64,000 nucleotides of DNA from Macropodus opercularis (taxonomy: Eukaryota; Chordata; Actinopteri; Anabantiformes; Osphronemidae): the NCBI GenBank assembly GCA_030770545.1, contig CM061109.1, positions 14,182,001 through 14,246,000 on the forward strand, in the 5' to 3' direction. This document shows, one piece after another, positions 25,168 to 38,813 of this stretch. The notes beneath the pieces were generated by a model that made no database searches, had not been told where the DNA came from, and was given only the letters and a program-made list of their open reading frames with translations. Both the position numbers and the translations under genes were made by a program. Within the stretch, counting starts at the first letter, position 1. Each line of letters begins with the position of its first letter.

Positions 25168-25229
25168 AGAGAAAATTGTCTTGGTTCATTTAAATGAGAA
25201 CATTTAAATGAACCAAGACGATTTTCTCT
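25168..25229. repeat. 29-bp near-perfect inverted repeat with 4-nt loop
   Basis: The left arm at 25168-25196 and the right arm at 25201-25229 are reverse complements with one mismatch, separated by AGAA. The mismatch would be a G-U pair in RNA. The arms include ATTTAAAT-type palindromic sequence. It is too short to be a foldback transposon with coding capacity and has no recognised family. Confidence 0.9.
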
Positions 25230-28200
25230 CGTGCATTTCAAAACCAAGTGGGATTTCTTGAGCAAAAGCCTGTGGAACATCAAACGCCCCTTCAGCCACA
25301 CATCAAGGGAAAAAAACCTGATTCATTTCCTTGGTCATTTTAGAGGCTACTCACACTTCTGCTGGACTGTTCATCTGGGTGGATTCAGAAGTGGAACAGC
25401 TTTCGAGAATAACATCATGACGTGATTATTAACAAACAAGTGATGTTCCACAGCTTCGCTTAATCTCATCACTCAGCCTCTCTGCAGCCGTGAACTGCAA
25501 CTACTTGTATTTACTGTATGTGTGTCTCTGTGTTTAAACGTTGTGTGAATGGTGTGTGAGCGTGTTCGATGGAAAAAACCCGCAGTGCCAGGATGAATTA
25601 ATGTAAACCTTCCCAAGCGTTCAAGAGTGTGACCCTGCCTCGCTGCAGCCCTGCCGCACACGAGTCCGAGGGAAACCAGGCTTGATGGACACGCTCCTGA
25701 ACGGCCATTACATCCTCATATGCACCCTGCAACTCAACTCTGTGTGACAACAAAATATCAAACTGCACAGTGGGAAAGGATGAAGAGAAAGTCAAAGTGA
25801 TTTCTGGGACACAGCACAAACCTCATGCTGGTATGTTTTGTCATGCAACAGATCCATTAACTGTATTTATTTTTAAACCCCTTGTTTATGTTGTTCGTTC
25901 AGGTCTGTTTGCTTGGTTGTTTGTTTATCTATTGCTAGTATCTTATTCATCTTGTTTATCTTACTTGATATACTTTTCTTGATTTGTCTTGCTCTGAACA
26001 GTGCGTTTGAGTTTCCAGTATTTTCAGATTGTGGTTTGTTTCCTGCCTAATCTTCCTTATTATTAATTAATTTAATTATAAGCTTTATTGGTTTCGGTTT
26101 GTCTCTGAACTTGTTGGTGGTTAGTTCCAGAACCTGTTTGTTACAGTGTTACAATAACAACATATAAACACATAAACCGACAGGTGAGCGACTGCAAGAA
26201 GCCGACAGATGGTGAGTCTGTTGTTTATTTTAGTTATGTGTCACTAAATCTACTCTCTCTGAGACTGTAGCTATTCATACCAGCTGATCTCTGACCCAGA
26301 CTGAAGGCCCTAATGTTGACTAAGCACATAGATCACATATATATGATCATGGCTGTTTCGTATCCGCTTGAGGATAATCAACCGGCGAGACCAACTGTGG
26401 AAGCCACAATTATCTGAAGCGGAGGCATAGGTCTGTGGTTTTCTAATTAATCAGTGGTCGTGCCATAAAGTTTATTAAACCCCATAAAATCCAGAAAAGG
26501 AGAGGTAATAGTAGCCAAACCCTCCAATCTATTACGTTTAAGAGTCTTATAAACTTATCAAAAATGGTTGTTAACCCAAGCTGACATCTTTAAAACTAAA
26601 TGCACACACATGTCCTTTTTACTTGGTTGGTGCTGGCTCATAGTCACATGAGCCAAACGTTTAGTTTTTTGAAATGATCATTAATGCTGTTAAGACGTGG
26701 TTTTCCTTCTGTGACGAATCTAAATGTCTGCTGTGAAAAGCAATATTAACGTTGATTTCAGAGTATCAATGGAGCTGTTATTGAAGATCTCAGTCAGTGA
26801 CTTTCCTTCAGACTTTTTGGTAAAGCCATTAAATTTTCGTTCGTTTTGCAGACTTGATTTTGGTTTGAGAAAAAGAAAGCAAACAAAACTCACACAGTTG
26901 GACTTTGTTGGTTCCTCCTCCGCCCAACTAAGAACAAGGTTATCAAGATGTGGACAGAGCCGGAGGAAACGTGGAGTCTTAATGCCATACTTTTCCCTGT
27001 TATAGCATCCCAGTGAGGTTGAGGAGAAGGAGCGGCCTTACAAACGCAGGAAGAGGGATATCTACAAGACCCCTAACCCCAGACAAGCATCCGACTCGAT
27101 GTGTGTGTGGACAGCTTTGCATTGTCTGCTGCATTTGTTTCTGTCTGTATGATGACTGAATATGTGTAAGGGTACGTGTGTTTATATGCTCCCATACGTC
27201 CGTGAAAATAAACAAGGATTGTTCATCAAACCTTTACACCAGCAACATGTGGTCGCACATCGAGGGGAAAGACGAGGCCACTGAGGGCAGGAGCTGCCTC
27301 GTTTAAAATCAAAATCAACATGTGATCAATCTCTGGGCCAAACTCACGGCAGTGTTTTACGACTCCCCGTTTGTCCTGGTCATTGTTAGAGTGACTTGGG
27401 AAAACATCATTAAATCATTTCAAAATGCCCAACTGCTGTGGCTGTTTGACCGTGTGTGCCGACACTCCTATCCGTAGATAACATTGTGTGGGGCGGCTGG
27501 CTCGCTGACGGGAGCTGGAGGCATGAAATCATCCAGTGTCAGGTCATGTGTCGCCCCGACAGAAACGCAGAGGGTGGTGCCTTGCTCTGAAATCTATCTG
27601 CTCGCCTTCGCTTCCTGCCCGGAGCGGTACTTACCCTCACAGCGATTCTGGATCCACTTTCACAGAACCTCTGTTGCCCTTCTTGCATTTTTATCACAAA
27701 TCTCCCAAACACTTTCATCCTCCTTTTGTTTAGTTTCCTCACAGGTTTGGGAGGTTATTAACACCTGGCGGACTCCCAGCAGTACAGCACCTTTAAGCAA
27801 TGAAGCATTAGATGCAGTTCTAAAGCTGCTCTAATCTTGCTGCCGTTGCTATGGTGATTAATTGGTAATGTAACGTATAACAAGTGTCACCCTGCTCCCT
27901 TCCAGCCGCACACAGCGCCTACATCCTCCCTCCATTCATGCCTCCTGTCTGCCCTTCTCCCTCCCTTCTAGCCATTGTGTGAACACTGGTTCTCCTCTCC
28001 CGAGGAGCTTGGTGTTACCCAGGGAGGAAGCTGCCCTTCCACTTCCTCCCGCGCCGGTGAGAACAATTCCTGCATCGTCTCTCACCCTTTCTGCCTCTGC
28101 TCGGGCCAGGCCGCAGGTTAGCAGCTACCCTGGAAAACTGCAGCGGCATCTACTTACAGGCCTCAGATCTGTGTGTCATTCATCCACAGTGACTCCAGAA

Positions 28201-31200
28201 AAGAGCAAATAATGAACAATAGAAGAGCGTTTGTAGAGCTGCTGCTGCTCCTAAATAAATAAATGCGTACTTTATTGAATATAATAGGACCACTTCAGAT
28301 TCTTTAATTAGATTAGAGTGTAAGTAATTTACCAATGAGAAGTATTATTCAGACAGCAGGATGTGAGCCAGACTAAATCAGACATCGGTTCTTAAGGTCC
28401 TATGAGTAAAAGTGAAGCAAACGTCCTCTCACAGACACAAGAGGGTGGTGTTTGCTGGTGCTGTGACAGGACATGGAAGGGGAAACCTTAAGCACAAATG
28501 CAGGTAGTGAGTCCAAACAGTCTTCTAACCGCGTAAACACACAAGTCTCGCTGTAATCGCACCAACAATCAATCTGTATTTAACAAACTATCGTACAATA
28601 GCCGGTGAGAAATATTTACAGGGGAACAAACGTAAAGTTTTAAACCCAGTTGAAATGACGCATTTTACTTTTGTGGTGCTCAGATTGTGATGTGTGAGCG
28701 CTGCTGTGTCTAGTGTAGCGTGTTGTGTACTGTTCTTCTCGACAACCTGTCCCATGAGTCTAACTCGTGTGTTCACAGCTGGAGACACGAAGAACGGTGG
28801 GCTCGTCCAAATTCAACAGCTCTGACCTCCCAAACACAATGGTCCAACCCAAGACCAGCAGGGCGACAAGAACTCGGCTCTTGGAAACACAATGTTATGG
28901 CCCAGGACCAGACGTGACACATACTGCAGGGCCATTTCAACTTATTCCAACTGACAGTCACACGTTTATGACGGTCAACCGCCGGCTTTGCTTTGCAGCT
29001 TTTATCAGTCGTCTCACCAGTTTCCGTTCTGTGACACTGTCACCGTTTTGGTTGCCTTTGTGAACGGCTTAAAACTTTCACAGGAAAGAAACAAGTGCTT
29101 GGTTCTCAGAGGAAACGAGAAGTCGCTGGAGACAAATGTTCACACTTGAAAGTGCAGGGAGAAAGCTCCACGCTGGCATAACAAAGAAAGCTGCTGGTAA
29201 ATCACAGCTATTTAGACGTTTAATAGCTTCACACAAAACAAAAGACGTGACTCTAAACAGATGAGTCATGAAAAATACAAAAACCAGCAAAGAGGAGAGC
29301 GAAGGCTTTGTCTCAGCAGCAGTAGGTCAGTAAACAACAAAGAGAAATGATGAAACTTGCACATAAGGGAACAAATATGTACGGACTTATGTTTGCACGC
29401 TGAAAAAACAACCATTCAAAAACAAGTGTTTATCTTTGTCTTTAAGCTTAAGCCTTCGGCCATTGAGGTCTCATTGTGGTGCTGTGTCATGAGACTGAGG
29501 TCATGTTGTATCTGTGGGGGGCATCGCTCACACCTCTTTAACCACTATGAATGGCTGTTTTCTTCTCCTTTCTAGGCTTGTGAGAGTAAGAATGACACAG
29601 ACGGTTCATGTGATAAAACCTTGATAAAACCTAAAAACGCCAAACGTCAGGAGTCTTGAAACACAGAACATGTGTGTTTTGGACATGTGAATGGACGTGT
29701 CCATTGTATTATAAGAGAAATAACTAACACTTCTTGCTTTTGCTATTGTAACATTTGTTGTAATTTAATTTTCATTGTAGAGTTAAACGTCTAGAAATAT
29801 AACTGTATATTTTTCTCTTCAGCTTATGGAATATGAAACTATATATATAATATAAAATCGGTGAAAGCTGTAAAATATAGCGTATAAATATAAAAAGCAT
29901 GGTGACAGTGAAGTGGTGTTTCCTGTGTCACAGACTTGTTGAATGAGTCGTGTTTCATTCCACGGTTTTATTCTCGTTGGGGCCTGATCTGCATCAAAAC
30001 GTTTTCAGCACATTTTTTAACTACTTCCTTAAAATCTCAAAGTGAACAAATGTGATGTGACTGAGCTGTTGTGATGAACTGTTTAGTGCGTCATAGTGAA
30101 AGACATTCTTACAGAAAAGAAAACGTGTCCTTGCTCTAGGATGTTTATTTTACAGTGTAGCGATTTAAAAACATAAAGTGACGATATTCGTTTTTTTTAG
30201 AGTTTAGACTCAGATCAGCCATTTTGCTCACATGAATAACAGAGTAATCAGTCTGACTTCAGTCATTAGATGTTTACTGTAGGTTTGAACCTGTGTTACC
30301 GTTGCTGGTTGTTAGTTCCTTACTGACTAAAGGATGCCCCCTATCAGCCTCTAGGAATTATTTAAAGGCTGCTGCATCTCAAAGCATATTGCACCAATAG
30401 CAGGACCTCAAAGAACAGAACCGTGTCAGGCTCTCGATACTTTCCCCTTGTTCTCATTGTGTCTTGCATGTAGCAGTTCTCAGCCCATTAGTCTGACTGA
30501 AAACGCAGCAGAACCAGATTCCTTTGGACCCGTTTCCATCCACCTGGTCCAATGTCACCTCAGATAACTCCACCAGCTCCTGCGGGAGTTTTCTTCACAT
30601 GACTTCTGTTTAGCCTCCCTGTTGGGAAGCTGAGATGTGCAGGAAACAGTGGAGGAAGTCAGGCTGTAAATCAGATGGATGAGCAATCGTCCATAAACAA
30701 CAGGTTCAGTGTTTCAACTCCCGGTTCCTCCTGGCCACATGTCCACATGTACAGACGGTGAAACTGGACCCAGTGGAACCTTAAATGCCTCCCTGACCTC
30801 CAGATATGGATCAAACCTGCAATTTCAGTCTGCGTCCGTTATAGTTCATCTGTAACAAAATAAACATGCCCCTGTAAAGTGTTTTTCCTCAGGGAGTGGC
30901 AGGGGATGTTAATTGTGTGAGAGGTAACCGTGAGGCCAAATCAAACCGACCCCCTGCCAGCACGCTTCAATCACATAATGCTGTTGTATTAACTGCTTGA
31001 ATCGCCTTGGTAAGATTGAATTTACGCCCTGTGTTTGAAAGGCCCTGCAAGCAGGAAGCGCGTGGCACCATCGCGCCGCAGGCAGATCGCCGTACGATAT
31101 GCTTGTTAGCATGTTAGCATTCTGATGCTTCGGAGCTCTAATCTGGGCTCACGCCTCGCTGCACATGCTCAATAGAGTCCGCACCCTGCATCATGACATC

Positions 31201-34200
31201 ATGTCTTTGTGTAAAATCCCAGCGCCATTCAACGCGCCCATCGTGGGGCTTAGCATGCGAGCGTCCACTATACCAACACACAGCTCTTTAAAGGGAGTCC
31301 CCTGGTCCCACAGCTCGGTGGATACCCTCTGATGCCCCCTCAGAGCTCTGAGCATCTGTCCTCCAACCCAACGGGCTGAGCCCATGTGCCACCAGGGCCC
31401 AGAGGACAGCGAGTACTTTGCTTTTCTGTTGGGGACATTTTCATAGGAGGAGATGTCACGGATATGTGGAGACTAGACCCAGGCCTGTAATCCACTAGCA
31501 TCCACAGCGGATTATTCGGAGAGAACCTATAGCAACTGATTTGGGGACATTCATCGTGACAGGATGTGTGTCTCAGCCTGGCGTTTGCTCAAGATGACAT
31601 CATTCATTTTAACTAGCTGTGCGGTCACTGGAGCCTCAGTTCTCCACCAGCCAGCAGACCAGAGAGCAGACATCAGGAGGTGGCCTTTCTAGGTCGCCTG
31701 CTCAGTGGGGGGTCGACCAGGGCTGCGACGCCATTGGCTTAGATACAGGGAGGGCGGGTCATAATGATGGGCCGAGCAGAGACGGGTCCATAGAGGACGT
31801 GGAAGCAGATCTGATGAAAAATGTAATATGAAAAGACGAAATGATAATAAAACACCTGAAACTGTTTCCCTTCCCTTTACAAATAATTCCACTTATTGAA
31901 TAAACAATTGTGATATTTAATAAGAAGTCGCATTGTGTGACATCCTTAAAGATTTGTACTTGTGTCACTGAGACGTTTGGTATTCAGATCAGTGTTCTGC
32001 TTCAAAAACATACAAATGTTATATCAAAGAAAAACATCTAATCAAACATGTTCACAGACAAATACTCCTGACACATCCTCATTTGAATGGAATCCAGGGA
32101 ACACGGAACAGCTGTGAGAGCTGGAAATGAGATTGTGCAAAAGGAAATGAGCTAGTAAGTGTAAATAAAGCGTGAGTGTTAGGCTGCCATGGAATCGTTC
32201 GGTTCCTTCCTTTAATTTCGTGCATCAGTGTTTCACTCGGAGAACAAGTTTTCAACAGTTTAGATAACGGACAAACAAACGTTTTCCTCAAATAAACGTC
32301 CCGAGTCCAAGCACAGTATTAGCTGTTGGCGCGGTGAAAAGACTTTGTTAGGTTGACAGAGAGGTTTTGTACTTGAACACAGTTTGCTATGTTCTCATGT
32401 GTAAGAACAACATCCTGTTGCCCTTTTCCTAAAACCCTGAGAGACTCATAGAGAAACGTCTGGACTTAAAGCTGGACTTAAACTCATTATTAATATTAGG
32501 CTTTGATGACAGAAATAGCTTCATCATTTTAATGGACATTTATAGACATTTACAAACATGTATGTTGTACATGTTACATAATAAATATCATTGAACATAA
32601 TTTATTATCGAGGCTTATTACAGTTTTGTATCTTACACGTGCAGTTATTTATTTAAACTAAAAATGAAATTAATGAAAAAAAAGTTCTTTATGAAACTGA
32701 ATTTAAGCAGCAGATATGAGGACAACTTTAGATTTTTGTGCATCAAGAAACGTAAATGCTTTTATATGAACCTTGAACACAATGATATAAAACGTCATAA
32801 AATGTTAACAGTTAAATTAAAACTAAAACAATTTATTCATGGTGTTGAAATATTTAGCATGAATTCTAGCAAATTGCTGGACTTAGATCAATAAAATTAA
32901 TCAGTCAAATTAGTTGCAATAACACACAAACTAAAATAACAATAATATAATTACTGAGGTGCATGAGTATAATTGGTTATGTTTAAGATTTATTAAACCA
33001 TAATTTCCAGGAGATGAATAAAGTGTTGGTCTTCTTACCAAAATGAATTCTAGAGACTAATTTGTGTTTTGAATGGAGTCACTCTACTATTTTACGCTTC
33101 CCTTTTTGAGGGTTATTTCATAATGAGAATTTAAGGGATTGGACAGTGAAAACAGGCCCTTGGCTTTGGGCTTTGTGGTGCTTCAAACACGTGTGGAATG
33201 ATTCAGTGATCAAAGATGCTTCTCTGGGCTGAGGCGTCTGACTAAGCCCCCGCGTGCCAAAAAACGTCCTGCACAAATGTTCCAGTACGTCCTTCCATTC
33301 AGCAGCCGACATGCTTCACATGCCGGTGACACTAACTGATGATACGCACAGAGCTGGAGCTAAAAACACTGGTGGGTTTTTAGGTGAAGTTTTAATGAAC
33401 AAGCAGGATTTACGCTGTTTAAAAGGCACAAATACAAACACTGACAGAAAAAAAAGATACAACATCTAAAAATGTACAACATAAAATAAAAAGAAGTAAA
33501 TAACAGCTTGGTCAGAACATGTGTTACATGCTGAGCCACCTGATGGGATAAATGGAGAGTTGATGTAAATTTTCTGGCTCAAATGTTGTTTATTCCAAGC
33601 TTGTAATTGTGTTTTTTTATTTTTTATTACATTTTATTTTATTAGCTAACTGTTTAATTAGCGTTCACTGATTTCTCCAAAAGATATAACAGACACATCT
33701 TTGTTGTGATAGACGTTTTCTTTGCTTCGTTAGTAACCCAGACATTATGTGGTGTCTCATGTAGCCTATGCTGGCTCGGTGTAGCCGTATTCAAATATAT
33801 GTATATATATTTCAAAGCTTTATTTGCTCATTCACACAGGGACAAAATGTAAAACATGTAAAGTAAACAATAAAATCTACATGTATTAAAAAACGACACG
33901 TTTCCTTTATTTAAACTGCCTCCAACATTAAAAGCGTGACCAACGTCTCCATCCCTGCCCGTTTGTCTTTGTAGAAGTGAGCATGCTGGTACAGCTGGAG
34001 GCTCCCATGATGCTGTTGTTGTTTCTATAAACAGCCTATGCATTGGAAGGGTGCACGCACGGCGCCGGGCTGCTGTTCTGTGGACCCGGTGCCCTGGCCG
34101 CACGGCGTCCACGCTGGTGTGAGAGCCTGAGGCCTGCTCCCATACATCCCCGCTCTGGCTCTGTTGATCCTATTGTCTTCTGCGTCACCACACGTCGCCC

Positions 34201-34866
34201 GGCAAATAAAGGCCGTCTGGCTCCAAGCTTAAATATTGCAGCAAACTAAAAACCAACCATCAGAGCCGATTCATTCACATCTGCTCAGTGGGGCGACAAG
34301 AACAGGGCTTTAGGTGGGAAAGAGGGCAGAAAAAAGTTCACTTTCCCCTGCCGGGTGCCAAGAGAACGGGACAGGACTCAACTTCGCTGGAGCCGCAGCT
34401 GTGGCAAGTTGCCCATTTGATTACAATTAATCTTTTTCATACCGAACAGACGAGCAGCAATGTAATAACTTTTTAGTGATGTTTGTTCACGAGTTGCTGT
34501 GCGTGTTTTTAAAAAGTCAAAGTCAGAGATTTGGGAATTTTCATGTTTTCCTGCAGGTTTAAGTTTGACGAAGTTGACACTGCAGCTACGTTAATGCATC
34601 GCTTTGATTTATTTAACATGTTAATGATAGTTTTACAAAAATTGCGGTGGAAGAAAAATACTACTATTGTAAAATCTGAAATTAAACTTATTATAATACA
34701 AACTAGTGCAGCAGAAATGACGTTTTATTTGTGACATGTTCGAGTTTCCTCTCTTCATTTCTTACTTTTGGCGTTTTCTGTCCTCTCCCCATCTGACCTG
34801 CCTACCCCACCCTCCCCGTCCCTCTACACCTTCCATGTCCCTCCCTACCCCACCCTTCATTCTGCA
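25230..34866. other. Intergenic sequence upstream of gja8, no gene recognised
   Basis: About 9.6 kb with only short frames lacking family features. It is AT-rich with several TA-rich tracts (near 29845, 33795). The 5' leader exon or exons of gja8 are expected somewhere in the right part, since an acceptor CTGCAG precedes the gja8 coding exon at 34866, but no donor partner could be chosen with confidence. Confidence 0.5.
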
Positions 34867-34882
34867 GTGCTACGGACCGATC

Positions 34883-36148
34883 ATGGGTGACTGGAGCTTT
34901 CTGGGTAATATTTTAGAGGAAGTCAACGAGCACTCTACGGTGATCGGCCGGGTGTGGCTCACAGTGCTCTTCATCTTTCGTATCCTGATCTTGGGCACAG
35001 CAGCAGAGTTTGTGTGGGGCGACGAGCAGTCTGACTATGTCTGCAACACGCAGCAGCCCGGATGTGAGAATGTGTGTTACGACGAGGCCTTCCCCATCTC
35101 CCACATCCGCCTGTGGGTGCTGCAAATCATCTTTGTCTCCACTCCGTCTCTGGTGTACGTGGGACACGCCGTGCACCACGTACACATGGAGGAGAAACGT
35201 AAGGAGCGCGAGGAGGCAGAACTTAGCCGCCAGCAGGAGCTGAGCGAGGAGCGTCTCCCTCTGGCACCCGACCAGGGAAGCGTCCGCACCACTAAGGAGA
35301 CCAGCACGAAAGGAAGCAAGAAGTTCCGGCTGGAGGGCACCCTGCTGCGGACCTACATTTGCCACATCATTTTCAAGACACTGTTTGAGGTGGGTTTTGT
35401 GGTGGGTCAGTACTTCCTTTATGGCTTTCGCATTCTGCCGCTCTACAAATGCAGCCGCTGGCCCTGCCCCAACACAGTGGACTGCTTTGTGTCCCGCCCC
35501 ACAGAGAAGACCGTCTTCATCATCTTCATGCTGGCCGTGGCCTGTGTCTCTCTCTTCCTCAACTTTGTGGAGATCAGCCACCTTGGCCTGAAGAAGATTC
35601 GGTTTGTGTTTCGAAAGCCAACCCCAGGCCCGGCTCAAGGTGAGGGGTCGGCCCCTCTGCCGCCACAAGGAAAGAGCCTGCCGCCCCTGGCTGTGTCCTC
35701 TCTGCAGAGAGCCAAGGGTTACAAGCTGCTGGAGGAAGAGAAACCACCCGTAACTCATCTCTACCCTCTGGCTGAGGTGGGCATGGAGGCTGGCAGAGGG
35801 GCCCCACCCTTCCACGGACTGGAGGAAAAGGCGGAGGAGGTGCTGCCCATGGAGGACATCTCTAAGGTGTACGATGAGACTCTGCCCTCCTACGCTCAAA
35901 CCACTGAGACGGGAGGCGTGACATTACGAGAAGAGCAAGCCAAGGAAGTGCCGCCAGCAGAAGCGGAAGCAGAGAGAGTGGAGGAGGTTGTGGATGAGGA
36001 TGTGGAGGTAGAGCAGGCAGTGAATGGGGAGGGGGTAACTCCGGCTGAGGCAGGGATGGAGACCACGGATACGATAGAAGACACCAGACCGCTGAGCCGA
36101 CTGAGTAAAGCCAGCAGCAGGGCCAGGTCAGATGATCTCACTGTATGA
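34883..36148 (+). CDS. gja8: Gap junction protein alpha 8 (connexin 50-type lens connexin)
   Basis: Connexin subunit; in vertebrates Cx50 forms lens fibre gap junctions. 421 residues in a single coding exon (human about 433). Starts MGDWSFLGNILEEVNEHS. The first extracellular loop has the C-x6-C-x3-C set, and the second reads CSRWPCPNTVDC then FVSRPTEK. The cytoplasmic loop is charged, and the long C-terminal tail is acidic, ending ASSRARSDDLTV, the typical alpha-connexin end. An acceptor CTGCAG ends at 34866, so the exon begins 16 bases before the ATG. The frame is open for 49 codons upstream, but the MGDW start is invariant in connexins and decides the call. It lies beside gja5, as in mammals. 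Confidence 0.95.
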   Translation: MGDWSFLGNILEEVNEHSTVIGRVWLTVLFIFRILILGTAAEFVWGDEQSDYVCNTQQPGCENVCYDEAFPISHIRLWVLQIIFVSTPSLVYVGHAVHHVHMEEKRKEREEAELSRQQELSEERLPLAPDQGSVRTTKETSTKGSKKFRLEGTLLRTYICHIIFKTLFEVGFVVGQYFLYGFRILPLYKCSRWPCPNTVDCFVSRPTEKTVFIIFMLAVACVSLFLNFVEISHLGLKKIRFVFRKPTPGPAQGEGSAPLPPQGKSLPPLAVSSLQRAKGYKLLEEEKPPVTHLYPLAEVGMEAGRGAPPFHGLEEKAEEVLPMEDISKVYDETLPSYAQTTETGGVTLREEQAKEVPPAEAEAERVEEVVDEDVEVEQAVNGEGVTPAEAGMETTDTIEDTRPLSRLSKASSRARSDDLTV

Positions 36149-38235
36149 ACCTGTGAAAGAGAGAGCATGCAAACCTGCAGAAGCAAAAATGTTCAACACT
36201 AGAGAGAACACGCACGTACAGACACACACAGACACACACACACACGCACACACACATATACACACAGCTACGTCAAGACAAAGCACACTCTGGAACAGGC
36301 AGGTTGAAAACCAAGTGGATGAAAAACAAAATCAACAGGGATAAATAAAAACCTTTAGGACGGAGGCAACAATTAAACCAAGCAACAAAAAACATGAGTG
36401 TTTGTGTTAAAATGAAATTACAACGTAGAGGCAACGAGGGGGGAGTAGATTTTTTTATTAAGTGTGTTCTTATGTTTAAAAATGTGGAAAGGACACATGC
36501 AGGGGGGATGTTTTTACTTGATGCAAATCCATGTTCAATTTTTAGAAGCATCTTTTTCTATTGAAAGAGTTTTAATCATCTACGATTAGACATTTTTACT
36601 CGGGGTTTGATAGATTAGGGGCAGGAGGGTTATAATATCCATGTGACTGCAGATCAGCGCCTTTCCTGTGGTTACGCTCACTTTGATTCCCTTTCAGACA
36701 GCAGCACATGATTACACAGCTCTTTTAGCAGAGGAAGACGAGTCCACGTTCAGGGTGAGAGGAGCGCACCGTGTTTTTTTGCACATGCTGAGGGTTAGAC
36801 TCTGTGCAAGGCCATTAACTGTCACAACACCTCATCTACGCATCCATTTACGCAGGATTCTTTCAAGTACAGAGAGACGTGCATCGGTTTTCATGTTTAC
36901 ATACCAGGTAGCGCAGCCACAGCTGTTAGTGAGGTACAACAAACAAAAAAAAGACCACCTGTCGAATGTCTCTTTCAGTGTGATTCTGCATCTCTGCATT
37001 TTAGATTAGCTCGTGTTTTGTGGCCTTTAAGTACAACTGTGCACTGTGATATCAGTTTCCCATGGAGGAATGCAGGGCTCATTTTGTCCGATCACAGAAT
37101 GAACTATAGTAGCGACCTCAGGCCAAATCCTCTCTTTTCGTGCTGTGCAAACAGGCGTCCGGGCGATAAAGATCATGCCCCATCAGCACAAAGTATTGTT
37201 GGAGGCAGACAATAAAAGAAACCACACTCATCAATGAAAACATACATCCTTGACCTGGCTGTGAAAAAATGTTTCTGCTTTTATGTGGCCACACAAGTTA
37301 CGTGCCCGGCAGGAAAACACAATACTTGATGTGTTTTCACATACGGAGAGAAAAAACAACTAGGGAGCCTCTGTCCATGATGCCATACGCTGTGTCTTAT
37401 TATGTAGAGGACTTCAGAATCACACACTTTCTGGCTGTGATTTTATTAGTTTAAATCATCCCTCTCACTTTCTAAACTCCAAAAAAAATCCTTTTTTTTG
37501 AGAATTTAAATCTAAAGTGTGTTTTAGGTTTGTCACAGACCTTCCTCTCACATTCTCTGACTTTGTTATTTTACACAGCTGCCACTGTTCGTGCTTCCTG
37601 TGCCTTATCTGTATATGTAAATTCTCCAATGTTGTACTATTGTATCAGGTGCTTTTGCTCTGGGACCTTTGTGAACTTGATGTTTTATTTAGTATTGTTT
37701 TAAATCTGAGTTTCATTTCTGTGTGCGGCCCCTCAGCGCACACAAGCGTGTTCCTGATTTAATGAAGTTACTGCTTTGTGAAGATCGCAGGCCTCCACGT
37801 TTGTTCACTCCGTGCAGGCTTATGTTCACCCACGTGCCTTTGTGCGCACAGACACACTCGTACCCCACAGTGTTGGTTTCGGGGGTTTGATCAAATGGCT
37901 CTAGAGGAACTAGAAGGAAGACAGCTTTGACCTGTCTGTGACCTGCAGCCATCCCTTCACCTCTCATCACCCAAATCAAAGCGAGCCTTCAGTCGGTCAC
38001 CAGACAAACACAGGAACGTTTTGAATGGATCGTGCCTTTCCCTGCGTTCAGTGCGACTGGTCACGTATGACTTTGTGTATTCTGAGAATGTGCCTGTATG
38101 TTTGTAAGAAAACACCATTAATCTTTAGAGAGAAAACTCTTTTTACTAACTTGTAGTCTTCTTTGCTGATGTAGATGTTTAGCAGCATCTTCTTTTGCAA
38201 TGTGAACCAACGCAATAAAAAGTCACAAGTGGTCA
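36149..38235 (+). other. gja8: Probable gja8 3' untranslated region
   Basis: Follows the gja8 stop. It contains a CA-type microsatellite at about 36222-36263 and an AATAAA signal near 38213, which would give a 3' UTR of about 2 kb. No coding exon is recognised. An earlier AATAAA near 36343 would give a much shorter form. Confidence 0.45.
36222..36263. repeat. (CA)n microsatellite in the gja8 3' region
   Basis: Alternating CA with GACA and GCACA interruptions, shortly after the gja8 stop codon. Confidence 0.9.
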
Positions 38236-38798
38236 ACAAGTGTTGAATTAGTGTTTCTTCCACAATCTGCTCTTTGTGAACGTCCCCATACCAGCACACA
38301 GACAAACATGAAGCTGTAGTGTAGTGAAACTTGGTAAAAGGAGGCTTAAACAGTAGGTAACATGAGGAACAGAGTAGCTAAGTGTCTGATCAAAAATAAA
38401 GTCATTCACATTAAGGCCAGATCTGACTGAGACTGGATTTAAAAGGCAGGATAATAAAACTACACTTTAATATAGTTATTGGTTATTATGTCTGTTAACT
38501 ACTTAAATTAATATAGATTTGAGAATTATTCTGAATCAACGTTTGTCTCTGTTCCTCTAAGTCTGGATTCGTGTTCCTGTGTCGGCTGCATCGTGATGTC
38601 GGCTTCTCTCATCCAATCATTGACAGAGACTCTAACAGGATTCGTTGTAAAACCAAATGACTGCCCTCAGTAAAGTGAACGGTCTGTATTTCTACAGTGT
38701 GTGGTCAATGTTAACTAGTTTACAATAAAACGAGTTGTATAAAAGGCTTCATGTACTACTTCAAATATACTAACGTTGGTTTGTAGTTTAATATACCG

Positions 38799-38813
38799 CC
38801 ACTAGAGGGCGGT
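38799..38813 (+). promoter_or_regulatory. CTCF-like motif with downstream TATA, left block
   Basis: CCACTAGAGGGCGGT fits the CTCF core consensus CCASYAGRKGGCRSY at every position, and TATATAAA follows within 10 bases. The same arrangement recurs at 58824. Binding is inferred from the motif only. Confidence 0.45.
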
